Source of the DNA: Symsagittifera roscoffensis | Lineage: Eukaryota; Xenacoelomorpha; Acoela; Convolutidae | Direction of reading: 5' to 3' | Assembly (NCBI RefSeq): GCF_963678635.1 | Contig: NC_087064.1 | Span: 42,852,411 to 42,916,410, forward strand | Length of the DNA stretch: 64,000 bases | In this document: positions 32,512 to 41,778 of the stretch, piece by piece | How positions within the stretch are numbered: position 1 is the first letter of the stretch | Layout: every line of letters begins with the position of its first letter | Made by a program: the position numbers and the translations under genes | The notes under the pieces: generated by a model | What the model was told of the DNA's origin: nothing | The model's input: the letters and a program-made list of their open reading frames with translations, nothing else | The model's database searches: none

Positions 32512-35241
32512 ATGAATCCCAACACAAGTACCAACAACACAAATGACAGTTTCCAGCAGTTGTTAAACCAGTATCTGCCGGTCACTCAACATTGGTTCTC
32601 CTCAGATAGAGCCAGGCCGCGGTTTCGCGCGGGGGCTGTTCGACCCAGAAGATCATCAACAGTTCAACGAGGAGTGGAACTGAGGAGTCAATATGCCCGT
32701 ATTCTAGCGAATTTCAGGGCCAAACGGGGCAGGATACCAAAACAACAATCTCAGTCAGTCAACAGTCTCGAGATCTTAAAGTCACCAGTGGTCGCTGCGG
32801 ACCAGAAATCGTTAACCGGACTGGTGGGAATTCTGGATTCAGATGTATTGTCGGAGCTCACGGATGAAGATGCCAGTTTAAGTCTCATGAAACGAGCAAT
32901 AATCAACCGGGATTACGAAGGATTTTGCCGTATCGATTCCTATATTAGATCATTTTGGCATTGTGCAGCGGTAGTTGATGGCTGTGTTGTGGTGGATAAT
33001 AGGATCGCTATTCCCATGTGTCTACGCAAACCTTTGTTATCTCGACTTCATAGATCGCATGCGGGTCAGTTAGCGATGGTTGACGCAGCACAATACATCT
33101 GGTGGCCCCGAATGCATCGGGACATCATCCAACTGTGCAAAGATTGTCCTCAGTGCACAAAGTTTGGTAAGAATTTGAAAGCGAACGTATCATTTAATTC
33201 ATCCAAGCCTTTACCTCTGTTATCGGGTCTTAATGAAGAGCTGCAACTTGATTACGCAGGCCCTCTACTTGATTCATTTGGTAATAGCATATATATCTTG
33301 GTCGCAATCGACCGTTACTCAAAATATCCGTCGGCTATGATTACGCGTTCCACGGGAGGACGGAAGATCATTAAATTTCTCAAATCATATATTCAACAGC
33401 ACAGTATCCCCAAATCCATTAAAACAGACCAGTACTCCGGTTTTAAAAATAAATTAGTGCAAAATTTTTGTCTAGAGAAAAATATCGCACAATATTTTTG
33501 CCCGGTGGGGGACCATCGTGGTTGCAGTCTAGTCAAACGGTCGATACAAACAATTAAACGTCGTTTGGGCGCCTCTCGGTTAAGTTCGGATTTCTCTAAT
33601 GTTCAGGATACTCTTAGGTATATTATTGAAGATATCCGGGTTACAAAAAATTCAGTTACCGGGGTCTCACCGTTTGAACTTCATTTTGGTCGTCCTCCGA
33701 ATACGGAGCTATCTATAGCGGCTGATCGCTTATCTTCGGGAATTCATTTAGACAACCAACGTTTGGAACGGGACTTGCTCACACCAGAGCAGCGACGGGA
33801 GCAGTGCGATAGTCGTCCAAGAATCAAAGTCGTCAAGAAAGGGCAATCAAGCCCGACGGTGTCTCCACATTTTGGTGGAACCACAGACTCAGTAGCGGAT
33901 ACACCCCACTATTGTGCACTGGAGAGCTTGGCACAATCAGCAAACCAGTGGTTGTCGTTGAAAAAGTCTCTGACGCATCAGGAGGGAGTCAAAGCCCTGA
34001 AGACCCTGACGGAGAGAAATCAAATCCTCGCAGCCACTCTTCGTTCGAACTTGTCCGCTGGTACCCTCAGATTCCGGAACCAAATGCCAACGGAACAAAT
34101 TCGCCCTTCGTTGCCAAAACGTAATTTGGACTATTTAGTATTGAACGAACCAAATAAGGTCGAAATTTTTCGGAAATTTCTAAATAGGAAGTCTGGCAGA
34201 GAACTTTTCAAACCTTATAAGGGCAAAATCGTGCGGATCACTGAATCCACATATATTTCTGATAAAGGGAAAGTTATTAGAAGGAATCACTTGGCAGTAC
34301 GTCTTAAATCAACCCAACTAAGTTTTTCAGGAAAACAACTAACTCCTGTGAAGAAAGGGCAGAAACGCCCAATCGTGACATCTTCAACATCATCATCGGA
34401 AGACAATAGGCCTCTCAAACAATCGGGTTCCAGACAACGTATTTCAGCGAAAATAGTGTACGTGCCTGCTCATTCGAAATTCCCATCTATGCCAGTTTCA
34501 CATACTCCACCCCGCAGTCAAATGGTGGCGTCGAAGTTAAGGGAAGATGCAACTTCGGAGGCTCCGGGTATACAGAACATCCCGTATCCACAGCATTCTA
34601 CTCCGGTGGTAGACTTGACAGTTTCTTCCTCTACGTCGGGTAATCCAGGACCAGAGGCTCCTATTAGCGTCAAACCAAAGTGTATTAGCATCAAACCGAA
34701 ATCTACAGTTATTGTCTCTTCCTCTAAGTCTAGCAATTTAGGAACGGAAATTCCTATCAGCATCAAGTCAAAGGCGTCAACTCCAGTAATGACCCCAGCA
34801 GGCTCAGATCTTATTCCCATCTCTTCAGACGAAGAATCGTCAATCTCGAAGTCACAAGTAGGAACCTCATCAAAATTGGTAGCATCGGGCTCTAACACCC
34901 AAGATTGTCACGGCACACTTTCGGAACAGGATGGGAATATGTCTTCATCGTCAAATTCGTCACGGTCTTCATCTCGACGGAAAAAGCAGACTACATTCTA
35001 CGGTAGTCCTATTAGACATTCAGTTAGTGTCATTCAGTCCCAGTCAACAACTACTCCTCCGTCAACACCTGCCTCTCCGGACAAGAAAGTCCGTTTTGTC
35101 GTGTCTGGTTCTGATCGATCAAACCAAGTAGGCCAGTCTAGGGCAGATATACCCGAGGATTCCGCAGTTTCAAATAGGAAATTTATTCGCTTCCCCAAAA
35201 AGAGTACTTCCGACTATCCTTCGCGTCGGTCAGATAGATAA
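32512..35241 (+). CDS. Integrase ORF with long Ser-rich C-terminal tail
   Basis: The frame is open from before 32377, but the first ATG after a strong pyrimidine-AG tract is 32512. The protein has an H2C2 zinc-binding domain (H-R-S-H at about 33049, C-P-Q-C at 33148), a core with LDYAGPL (first Asp) and KTDQYSGF (second Asp, codon 33427-33429), and a GVSPFELHFGRPP block. Exactly 35 residues after the second Asp, where Glu should complete the D,D-35-E triad, there is AAA (Lys) at 33535-33537. The 500-residue C-terminal part is rich in Ser, Thr, Pro and Lys, probably disordered, ending with a Y-G-S-P-I-R-H-S-V block related to that of copy C. It is one frame back from RT-RNase H, and the mechanism linking them is unclear. 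Confidence 0.85.
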   Translation: MNPNTSTNNTNDSFQQLLNQYLPVTQHWFSSDRARPRFRAGAVRPRRSSTVQRGVELRSQYARILANFRAKRGRIPKQQSQSVNSLEILKSPVVAADQKSLTGLVGILDSDVLSELTDEDASLSLMKRAIINRDYEGFCRIDSYIRSFWHCAAVVDGCVVVDNRIAIPMCLRKPLLSRLHRSHAGQLAMVDAAQYIWWPRMHRDIIQLCKDCPQCTKFGKNLKANVSFNSSKPLPLLSGLNEELQLDYAGPLLDSFGNSIYILVAIDRYSKYPSAMITRSTGGRKIIKFLKSYIQQHSIPKSIKTDQYSGFKNKLVQNFCLEKNIAQYFCPVGDHRGCSLVKRSIQTIKRRLGASRLSSDFSNVQDTLRYIIEDIRVTKNSVTGVSPFELHFGRPPNTELSIAADRLSSGIHLDNQRLERDLLTPEQRREQCDSRPRIKVVKKGQSSPTVSPHFGGTTDSVADTPHYCALESLAQSANQWLSLKKSLTHQEGVKALKTLTERNQILAATLRSNLSAGTLRFRNQMPTEQIRPSLPKRNLDYLVLNEPNKVEIFRKFLNRKSGRELFKPYKGKIVRITESTYISDKGKVIRRNHLAVRLKSTQLSFSGKQLTPVKKGQKRPIVTSSTSSSEDNRPLKQSGSRQRISAKIVYVPAHSKFPSMPVSHTPPRSQMVASKLREDATSEAPGIQNIPYPQHSTPVVDLTVSSSTSGNPGPEAPISVKPKCISIKPKSTVIVSSSKSSNLGTEIPISIKSKASTPVMTPAGSDLIPISSDEESSISKSQVGTSSKLVASGSNTQDCHGTLSEQDGNMSSSSNSSRSSSRRKKQTTFYGSPIRHSVSVIQSQSTTTPPSTPASPDKKVRFVVSGSDRSNQVGQSRADIPEDSAVSNRKFIRFPKKSTSDYPSRRSDR

Positions 35242-35596
35242 AACTTTTGTATTTATCGAATTCGGCTTTGGTCCAGAACTTAAACAAACTATTGTACCCT
35301 GTTCTTGCTACAAACTTTAAAATTCATACCAAATTTCTCTGCAGCTTCACGTCGGTCAGATAAATAAAACTTTCGCATTTATCAATTCAGCATTTGGTCC
35401 AGACATTATACAAACTATTGTATCTTGTTTTCGCTACAATCGTTAAAATTCATATCAAACCTTTATATATGATAGTCATTTTCTATAAATCTCTTTGTCT
35501 ACCTGATGTTCTTCACGGTTTTCATATGTAAAAGCGCATTTAGTAATTTTGTACTTTAGAGTAAAGAAATTCAAACGCGGTTTGAATTCTTTTCCC

Positions 35597-35608
35597 GAGA
35601 GGGGGAAA
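35597..35608 (+). promoter_or_regulatory. Polypurine tract
   Basis: GAGAGGGGGAAA lies directly before the 3' LTR, where plus-strand synthesis is primed. Confidence 0.92.
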
Positions 35609-35888
35609 TGTGGTGCGTCGTTGTTTAGTCTTAAACATGACGTCAACAGTGTGCTAGCTATTCGTGCTAAATTCCATTATCGGTCAAGGTCGTTACCGAC
35701 CTGCCAATCCACTCTAGCCTTAACAGCATGCGCTCTCTATTCATTCTCTTCAACTTATGAAAGATTTAAGTTGTATTTACTTCTATTGTCATGACATAAT
35801 TTAAATACTAATCTATCTATATTATTTATATGATAACATAACAAGGAGAATTGATTCTTGTTTTAAAACTGTCTTTCGACGATTCACA
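35609..35888 (+). repeat. 3' LTR of copy B
   Basis: 280 bp, the same length as the 5' LTR, with three mismatches. It is followed by the target-site duplication TCCTT. Confidence 0.97.
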
Positions 35889-36295
35889 TCCTTGCTATAA
35901 ACCGTGGTATTTCTCAAAAAAATTGTTCACATGACTAATTTTCATTTGAACTTTTTACTTATTTTTGCAGGAAATTTTAAATGACCACTAGTAGTTTACA
36001 GAACTAAGTGAAATATGGACTCTATACAGACTTGTCTGCACCAGCAGTCATATTTTGAAAATGCTTGCATCTTGAGCACCCTTTCTAATTGAAAGTTTTT
36101 TTCTTTCTTGGTTGTAGATGTTTCAACTCGGATTTTGTATTAGTTTGCTTTCACCGTTTTTTATAGCTATAGTTTTTGTGACATCAATTTTTGGATCAAC
36201 TTTTTGTCGGCTAGCTTGTCATGCTATCTTTGTGGTTGTTTCTTTTCTATTAATTGATGTTGCGCATCGTATAACAATTTCGTATAACTGTGTAG

Positions 36296-37937
36296 GGCGG
36301 TGAACAAAAGACTTCTCAAAGCAGATTACTTGAAGTCAACAAAACCGGGCGTGGATCCCGAAAGATTTTTCTTGGCTTGTTCGGTTAGACAGAGTCTGTC
36401 TAATGGCTTTCGACACGATGTCCTACGCTCTTATGAACAGTGCAAGATTGAAGCTGCTGACGTCGCAAACAAAACCATCCTTGTTCTGGGACCTTCGAAG
36501 AGTGGGAGGACTACATTCATAAATGCAATGATGAACTCGCTTCTGGAAATTGATTTTGAGGACTGCTTCCGTTATGAAATAGAGGGTGAGAACGTTCATA
36601 AATCGCCATATCCAGGAGCGAAGCGTTCTCTCAGCGGAGGTGTCAGCTCTTTCATAGGCTACAGTTTCTCAAACAAGCATGGCTTTTATACCATCGTAGA
36701 CACCCCTGGAATTGACGCTGTAGTGGAAGATGGATCATCCCTGGATGCTGCGAAACTGATGCATGTCCTGAGCTCATCTGAACTGAAATGTCCGTTTTAT
36801 TCCGACACATTTAAACCCGACGGTCAAGTTGTCTTTGACTTGAAAAAAATACACGCTGTGTGCTTTGTCGATTCTTCTCCTGACGCTGGGCTGCCGACTT
36901 TCACTCAGTTCTTGATGTCCCGATTCCTAAATTTGTTCGAAAATGCAGCAGGTGGAAATGTTTTCCTTGTGAAAACTTTCGGAAATGACAGAAATAGGGA
37001 TGGTGGTTTCGAGGGCGGTACTGAAGACTTGTCTTTCCAGCAAGTTTTCACTGTAGATAATGGAGTTCTCTTTGCCCTGAAGAACACTTTTGATGCAAAG
37101 TCTAGTTTTACTTGGAATGATAGCATGAGCGCTTGTCGAAGTATCTTGGACTTCGTAACCCAGTCGCAAAGCCCAGCAATTCTCAAAAGCGGGAGGGCAA
37201 GCACTAAAGCCAAAGCAATAGATGTCGAACAGGCCGTCATTGGATTGCAAGAAATGACCGACAAGCTGCTATATCAAAGTGCTAACTTGGACCGCGAGAG
37301 AGCTAAGCTTAATAACATGAAGCAGGAGCTAAATGCAATGAAGCAAACAGATGTATACTCAGTTGTGACTCAAGAGAAAATCAAGGTTCCAAATCCTACG
37401 GGTAGAAATGTGACAGTATGCTTTGTCTGCAGTTATACTTGTCACGATGACTGCGTTTTTGCAAATAACGAAGATAAGGGATACTGTCTTGCTATGAATA
37501 GCTTTGAACCGAATATCGAAAAGCGTCATTGCACAGTTTGCAGATACAGATGTCATTGGCGACAACATGCAAACACTCCGTACTACTTCGAAGCACAAGA
37601 GAACAGCCAGTCGTTCGCGTTGGGAACCCGTCTGGAGGAGTTTAGAATCAAATCGGACGATGTTGAAAAAGGAGAGAAGTTAGTGCAGGCATTGCAGCTG
37701 AGTTTGATGAAGTTGCTGCTGGACATGATGTCAAAAATGGATGAGATTGATAAATTCAAGACTGAAGTGAGTCATCTGGACACCACTGGACACTCGAGAC
37801 AGAGGATGTTGAAGGAAAGACTCGTCTTAGAATTGCAATCTCTAAACCCCAAAAGAAGGGCGAGCACCAGTAGATTTTCTATTCACAATATTGTTTTTGA
37901 TGTCAAAAACTCGAACAAAAAGGCTTTCATTGTTTAA
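36296..37937 (+). CDS. Exon 3 of ART-GTPase gene: P-loop GTPase-like domain with zinc knuckle
   Basis: The acceptor is TGTGTAG at 36295, and its phase completes the Gly codon left by exon 2. Counting from 36300, the domain has a Walker A-like G-P-S-K-S-G-R-T (64-71) with Arg where the nucleotide-binding Lys is expected. A switch II-like D-T-P-G-I (134-138) follows, then a hydrophobic strand I-H-A-V-C-F-V-D, and V-F-L-V-K-T-F-G-N-D (221-230) where the base-specificity loop would be. Helices with coiled-coil character follow (305-350). Then comes a Cys/His cluster: C374, C377, C381-H382, C385, C396, C411, C414, C418-H419-W420, H423. This order matches an uncharacterised, expanded invertebrate/fish family of AIG1-like P-loop proteins. 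Open reading runs to TAA 37937, but a GTGAGT donor at 37767 (phase 0) may end the exon earlier. Nucleotide hydrolysis is doubtful given the Arg. Confidence 0.78.
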
Positions 37938-38180
37938 AACTTACTCAAAACAAAAATTCGTTTTCCATTTTTTATATGATTCATCTTTTAGAAATAGTGC
38001 GGCATCGGTGAATATGCATGTCATGTTTTCTAGTCTTAAATGACACTTTAAGGGCAAGGTTTTTTCAAATTTTGAATCAGTATCAAGCTGTTTTTAAAAA
38101 TCAAATAGTCGATTGGGTAGTTTTTTCTCAAATTAAATGATTTTGCAGTTTGATAAGTGTTGTTCTGATATTGCAATGAG

Positions 38181-38354
38181 AACGTGGCAATGAAGGAAAA
38201 CTATGTGGACATTTTGATCAACAAGGAAAAGAAAGAGAAGTTTGCGGGCTACTCTGACAGAGTGAGTCAGCTGAAGAAGGTAAAGAAGGGAAGAGAGTTT
38301 GTTCAGGCCATGGCCACACCACCAGCCCCCGGCAGTGAACTCATCATACAGTGA
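38181..38354 (+). CDS. Exon 4 of ART-GTPase gene: C-terminal helical tail
   Basis: The frame reads N-V-A-M-K-E-N-Y-V-D-I-L-I-N-K-E-K-K, then a Lys-rich helix and a PPAPGSELIIQ end at TGA 38352-38354. Composition and the Y-V-D-I-L-I-x-x-E-K pattern match the C-terminal end of the P-loop family in exon 3. An AG at 38179-38180 would give phase 0 and fit the phase 0 donor at 37767. The other candidate donor (GTAGAT near 37875, phase 1) does not fit. A pyrimidine-rich TTTTGCAG at 38148 opens only frames with stops. The splice joint is therefore uncertain although the coding frame is clear. ATG 38190 is inside it. Confidence 0.6.
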   Translation, partial: NVAMKENYVDILINKEKKEKFAGYSDRVSQLKKVKKGREFVQAMATPPAPGSELIIQ

Positions 38355-38474
38355 ATCAGTCATACAACGCTATAGTTAACAACTGATATGAATGGATTCC
38401 TATACTTTCAACTAACTAATAACTGGGGAATACTGTCAGTGTGATACGAAAAATATGATTTTTTTAATTTGAAA

Positions 38475-38480
38475 AATAAA
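38475..38480 (+). promoter_or_regulatory. Possible polyadenylation signal
   Basis: AATAAA, about 120 bp after the exon 4 stop codon. Such hexamers are common in AT-rich DNA. Confidence 0.35.
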
Positions 38481-40600
38481 ATAATTTGTCACCTAACTGG
38501 AGGTTTTAACTGCTAAGAGTGTCCCTGAATACCATTTTGACAACGAAAAAAAATTTTTGTATAAAATTGGAAGACATACAATTGAAAGATTTGGTGCAAT
38601 CAACTCAAATTATCTTTCATTATCTTTCTACAACGTGTATCAATTTTTTCATTTCGATTATGGTATCCGGGAAGACATCTTTCTTTTTTATCTGAATTTA
38701 ATCCCAAAAACAGGAACAAGTGCGAATACATTAACAAAATGATATGTTTTCAGTATTGATCTTTTCTTTCAGTATTGATATTTTCTTCGGTGTTGGTCTT
38801 TTCAGTATTGATCTGTTTAGTATTGATCATAACATTTGACTGATAAGTATTGTACATAATACGAAAAATGTAAATAAAAAAATTTGAAAGCAAATAATAA
38901 ATTGTGGATGATTTTTTTATAAGTACTAACTTCCTTTATTTGCAGATATTAGTTTTGCGAAGATGAAAAAATGAAAATTTCCTTGTTTCTGCAAAATTTG
39001 GAAGGCCTTTTCTTCATTAAAAAAATTTAGCGTATTATGCAAATCTAAAAAGAAGCTTGCCTAAAATGCTGTTTTTGAAGGTACTGACTTGAAGACAACG
39101 ATTCGCGCTGCCTTTGAAAACTAGAAAAAAAATTGGTCTTTTGCAAAAAAAAGTTTGCTGCAAAGAAAACCCCAAATTAAAAACTTTCGATGGTGAGCGG
39201 GTGGTTTCCATGAGCGTAGGTTCTAATCCCCTCCAAATCCACTTGAGAAAGTCAGCAGTTAGATGTAATTTTTCCTCTCGTATTTTTTGGCAAAATTACA
39301 ATTATCTCAAAGGCTTCTCCTTTTGAATACACTTGCGATCAGCGGAATGTTGTATTACGGACAGTAGTATATGTGTGAGGCGATCAGGGGGGGGGGGGGT
39401 GTTTGGTGACTTCCATGTATTAGGATAGGGTATATAGCATCTAATCACCAACCAATGTATTAAGATAGGGAATAGATTTCCTATGTATTAAGATAGGGAA
39501 TAGGTTTCCTAATTAAGATTTTTGGCGCCCAAATTTTTTGAGCTCGATTTTGCCGATACTTGCGTTTCTTAGCTAACTGCTACAATTTGTGATATGTAAG
39601 GGCTATCTTGTCTTACAAAATTTTGGCATGGTAAGTTTCAGATGATAAGTTTCCGAAAATTTTTGAAAATTTTTTAAGTTTTAATTGCAAATACATTTTT
39701 ATCTTGAAAAAAGAAAACATTTTTATCTTGGAAAATCGAAAACATTTTTTTTGGTTGGTAAGTTTCAGATGGTAAGTTTCGACAAAAATTAAGTTTCGAT
39801 TTAGTGTATGGGATCATAAACTAATATATCACAGAATTTTTTTTTTCTCGAAAGAGTCTTTTGAATACTTACTTCATCTTATTTATATTCCCCCAGGTTA
39901 TCTGGGGAAAATTTTTATGAGGGGATTATCTTTGACAGGTTAATTATTCCACTCCACAGGATATCAGGGGAATCTTGACAGCTCCTCACGGTTGATTACT
40001 TTTATATCCCACTTAATCTTTTAACCCCCAGGTTATCTGGAGAACGGATGACAGCTCCATTATACTTATTAATTTTGTTACTCATTTTTATCTTTTTAAG
40101 TTTTCCACAGAGTTAAGGAAGCTTGAGTTATTTTCCTGACAAATTAAAATTTAAATTTTTATAAAAAATTGAAATATCCAATCAAAATTGCATGAACTTT
40201 TCATTGGAACTAAGATGAAAATATTTTCATCTTAGAAAAAACGTATCAGATGTTTTTATCTAGTTCTCATTTTTACCTCACCTTGTTTATTTATTCTGTC
40301 ACGTTTGTTGCTACCACTAATTTCTCATTTATCACTTTGACGTAAATCTTTGAAAGTTTTTTTGAAATTTCCGAAATTTTGTCAATTGCTCTGCCACGGT
40401 AAAAGCTTACATTGAGAAAGATATAGTATCAAACTTTTTTTGTGTCTGATATTTTTGTATAATAATTTTTCTATCTCTCTCAGAGTAAACGTTTAAGAAA
40501 TTTATACAATTTACTAGAAGTTGGTTGCAATTTTCATAAATTTATCTACTCTATCGTTAATTCTTTCAATTGGGGGACTACAACATCCATATTCCATCAT
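38481..40600. other. Non-coding stretch with small repeats
   Basis: No gene is supported. Small repeats include CAGTATTGATCTTTT-like units (about 38750-38830), a G run near 39388-39400, three TGTATTA(G/A)GATAGGG(A/T)A units at about 39415-39510, and two hairpin-like CCCCAGGTTATCTGG(G/A)G strings near 39893 and 40026. Confidence 0.5.
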
Positions 40601-40630
40601 CATTCTCCTTGTATTTCAACAAAAGATTAG

Positions 40631-40930
40631 TTGCTAAGCTGCTTTTTCTACAAAAATGAAGAATTTAAAGAAATAAATTTCATAAATAATCAAACAATTC
40701 ACTACATCCTAGTGATTTTTCTGCAAAAATCACGCTTACAAATAAAAATTCTACGTCCAAAACATGCACATTTAAAACATGCACATCATGAAAAAAATTC
40801 AAGTTCTTCTAGAAGAATTCAAAAGGAAGAAATGCTGAATAAATTGCATAAAATCCACGCAAATTATCAGTCTTTTGTAGCTTTCGAGGAAAAATTTGTC
40901 GATACTTTTCTGTCAAAAGGGGTAAGTTGA
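40631..40930 (+). CDS. Possible exon, charged helical protein
   Basis: The last 50 codons before 40921 have protein-like composition (KNSSSSRRIQKEEMLNKLHK, then NYQSFVAFEEKFVDTFL) and run into a consensus donor GTAAGT at 40922. The first half is hydrophobic and less convincing. It sits just outside the recognisable Polinton genes and on the opposite strand, so it could be a terminal Polinton gene or a host exon. I do not recognise the family. Confidence 0.3.
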   Translation: MLSCFFYKNEEFKEINFINNQTIHYILVIFLQKSRLQIKILRPKHAHLKHAHHEKNSSSSRRIQKEEMLNKLHKIHANYQSFVAFEEKFVDTFLSKGVS

Positions 40931-41085
40931 TCTCTTTCTTCCCAAAGAATCAGCAAAGTAGTAGCTTTTATCCAGTCGAGCGTTCATGATCCAGTGTTCT
41001 CCTCTATCATTGCTTGGGGCTGAGTTGATAATTGCAAATGAGTATTTTGTTTATTGAGGTACTGTATCAAAAGGGTATGATTCCA

Positions 41086-41695
41086 TGTACTTGAATCTGA
41101 GCTCTGGAATTAATGTAATAATTTGCAAAAGTGAAAAATTATTCATCTTTGCAATCGTAGGCCGATTTACACCTAAAAAAGAAATGGATAGTTTGATAGT
41201 GTACTCTAGGATAAAAAAAGAAAGAATTATGACTTACACACTTTAGGAATTGAATCAACAAAGTCCCATACACAAGCCTGATATAGTGGGCAAAGTTTAT
41301 TGAACACTGTTTTACAGTCTACGTTGAAGAAGTGCTTCGAATTTTCAACTAAACAGCATTCTTTCTCTAAACAGCATTCCTTTTCAACTAAACAGCATGT
41401 ACTTGAATCTGAGCTCTGGAATTATTTCAATAATTCGCAAAAGTGAAAAATTATTCTTCTTTGCAATCGTAGACCGATTTACACCTAAAAAAGAAATAGA
41501 TGGTTTGATAGTGTACTCTAGGATAAAAAAAGAAAGAATTATGACCTACACACTTTAGGAATTGAATCAACAAAGTCCCATACACAAGCCTTATATAGTG
41601 GGCAAAGTTTATTGAACACTGTTTTACTGTTTTCTAGGTTGAAGAAGTGCTTCGAATTTTCAACTAAACAGCATTCCTTCTCTATATTTTCTGGA
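41086..41695. repeat. 312-bp direct repeat, two copies
   Basis: About 295 bp starting TGTACTTGAATCTGAGC occurs at 41086 and again at 41398, with a dozen or so differences. The second copy contains the 3' half of the small membrane-protein frame at 41539-41778, so the first is a duplicated, headless copy of that gene end. Confidence 0.9.
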
Positions 41696-41778
41696 GCTTT
41701 AGGTCTGAAGAAAAATAAAATAGATAGTACAGAGATAATAACAAAGAAAAGTATTTTTATAGGAACCTGAAAACTCAA
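41539..41778 (-). CDS. Small membrane protein, Polinton-associated
   Basis: The 79-codon frame starts ATG and has one hydrophobic helix (about residues 5-25, P-I-K-I-L-F-F-V-I-I-S-V-L-S-I-L-F-F-F). A Cys-containing, charged outer part follows (E-K-E-C-C-L-V-E-N). Its start overlaps the end of the major capsid frame by four bases, as in compact viral gene blocks. Its 3' half is repeated at 41086-41385. The function is unknown; it may be a virion membrane or host-interaction protein. Confidence 0.4.
   Translation of the reverse strand: MSFQVPIKILFFVIISVLSILFFFRPKAPENIEKECCLVENSKHFFNLENSKTVFNKLCPLYKACVWDFVDSIPKVCRS

Larger units (their letters stand above)
28545..35888 (+). mobile_element. Full-length Ty3/gypsy LTR retrotransposon (copy B)
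   Basis: The 7344-bp element has two 280-bp LTRs (TG...CA), a 5-bp target-site duplication TCCTT (28540-28544 and 35889-35893), a primer-binding site directly after the 5' LTR and a polypurine tract directly before the 3' LTR. The domain order gag, protease, RT, RNase H, integrase identifies Ty3/gypsy (Metaviridae-type). I count three mismatches between the LTRs, so the insertion is recent. It lies in the probable intron between exons 2 and 3 of the ART-GTPase gene, in the same orientation. No envelope-like gene is recognised. Confidence 0.97.

Noticed and set aside
36118-36303. Hydrophobic 61-codon frame after a strong pyrimidine-AG tract
   Set aside because: It runs into a stop at the exon 3 start in another frame and would break the domain; more likely intron sequence.
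39188-39230. tRNA-like text with GGTTCTAATCC as B box
   Set aside because: The A-like and B-like boxes are only about 28 bases apart, too close for a tRNA; perhaps a deleted SINE head, not supported.
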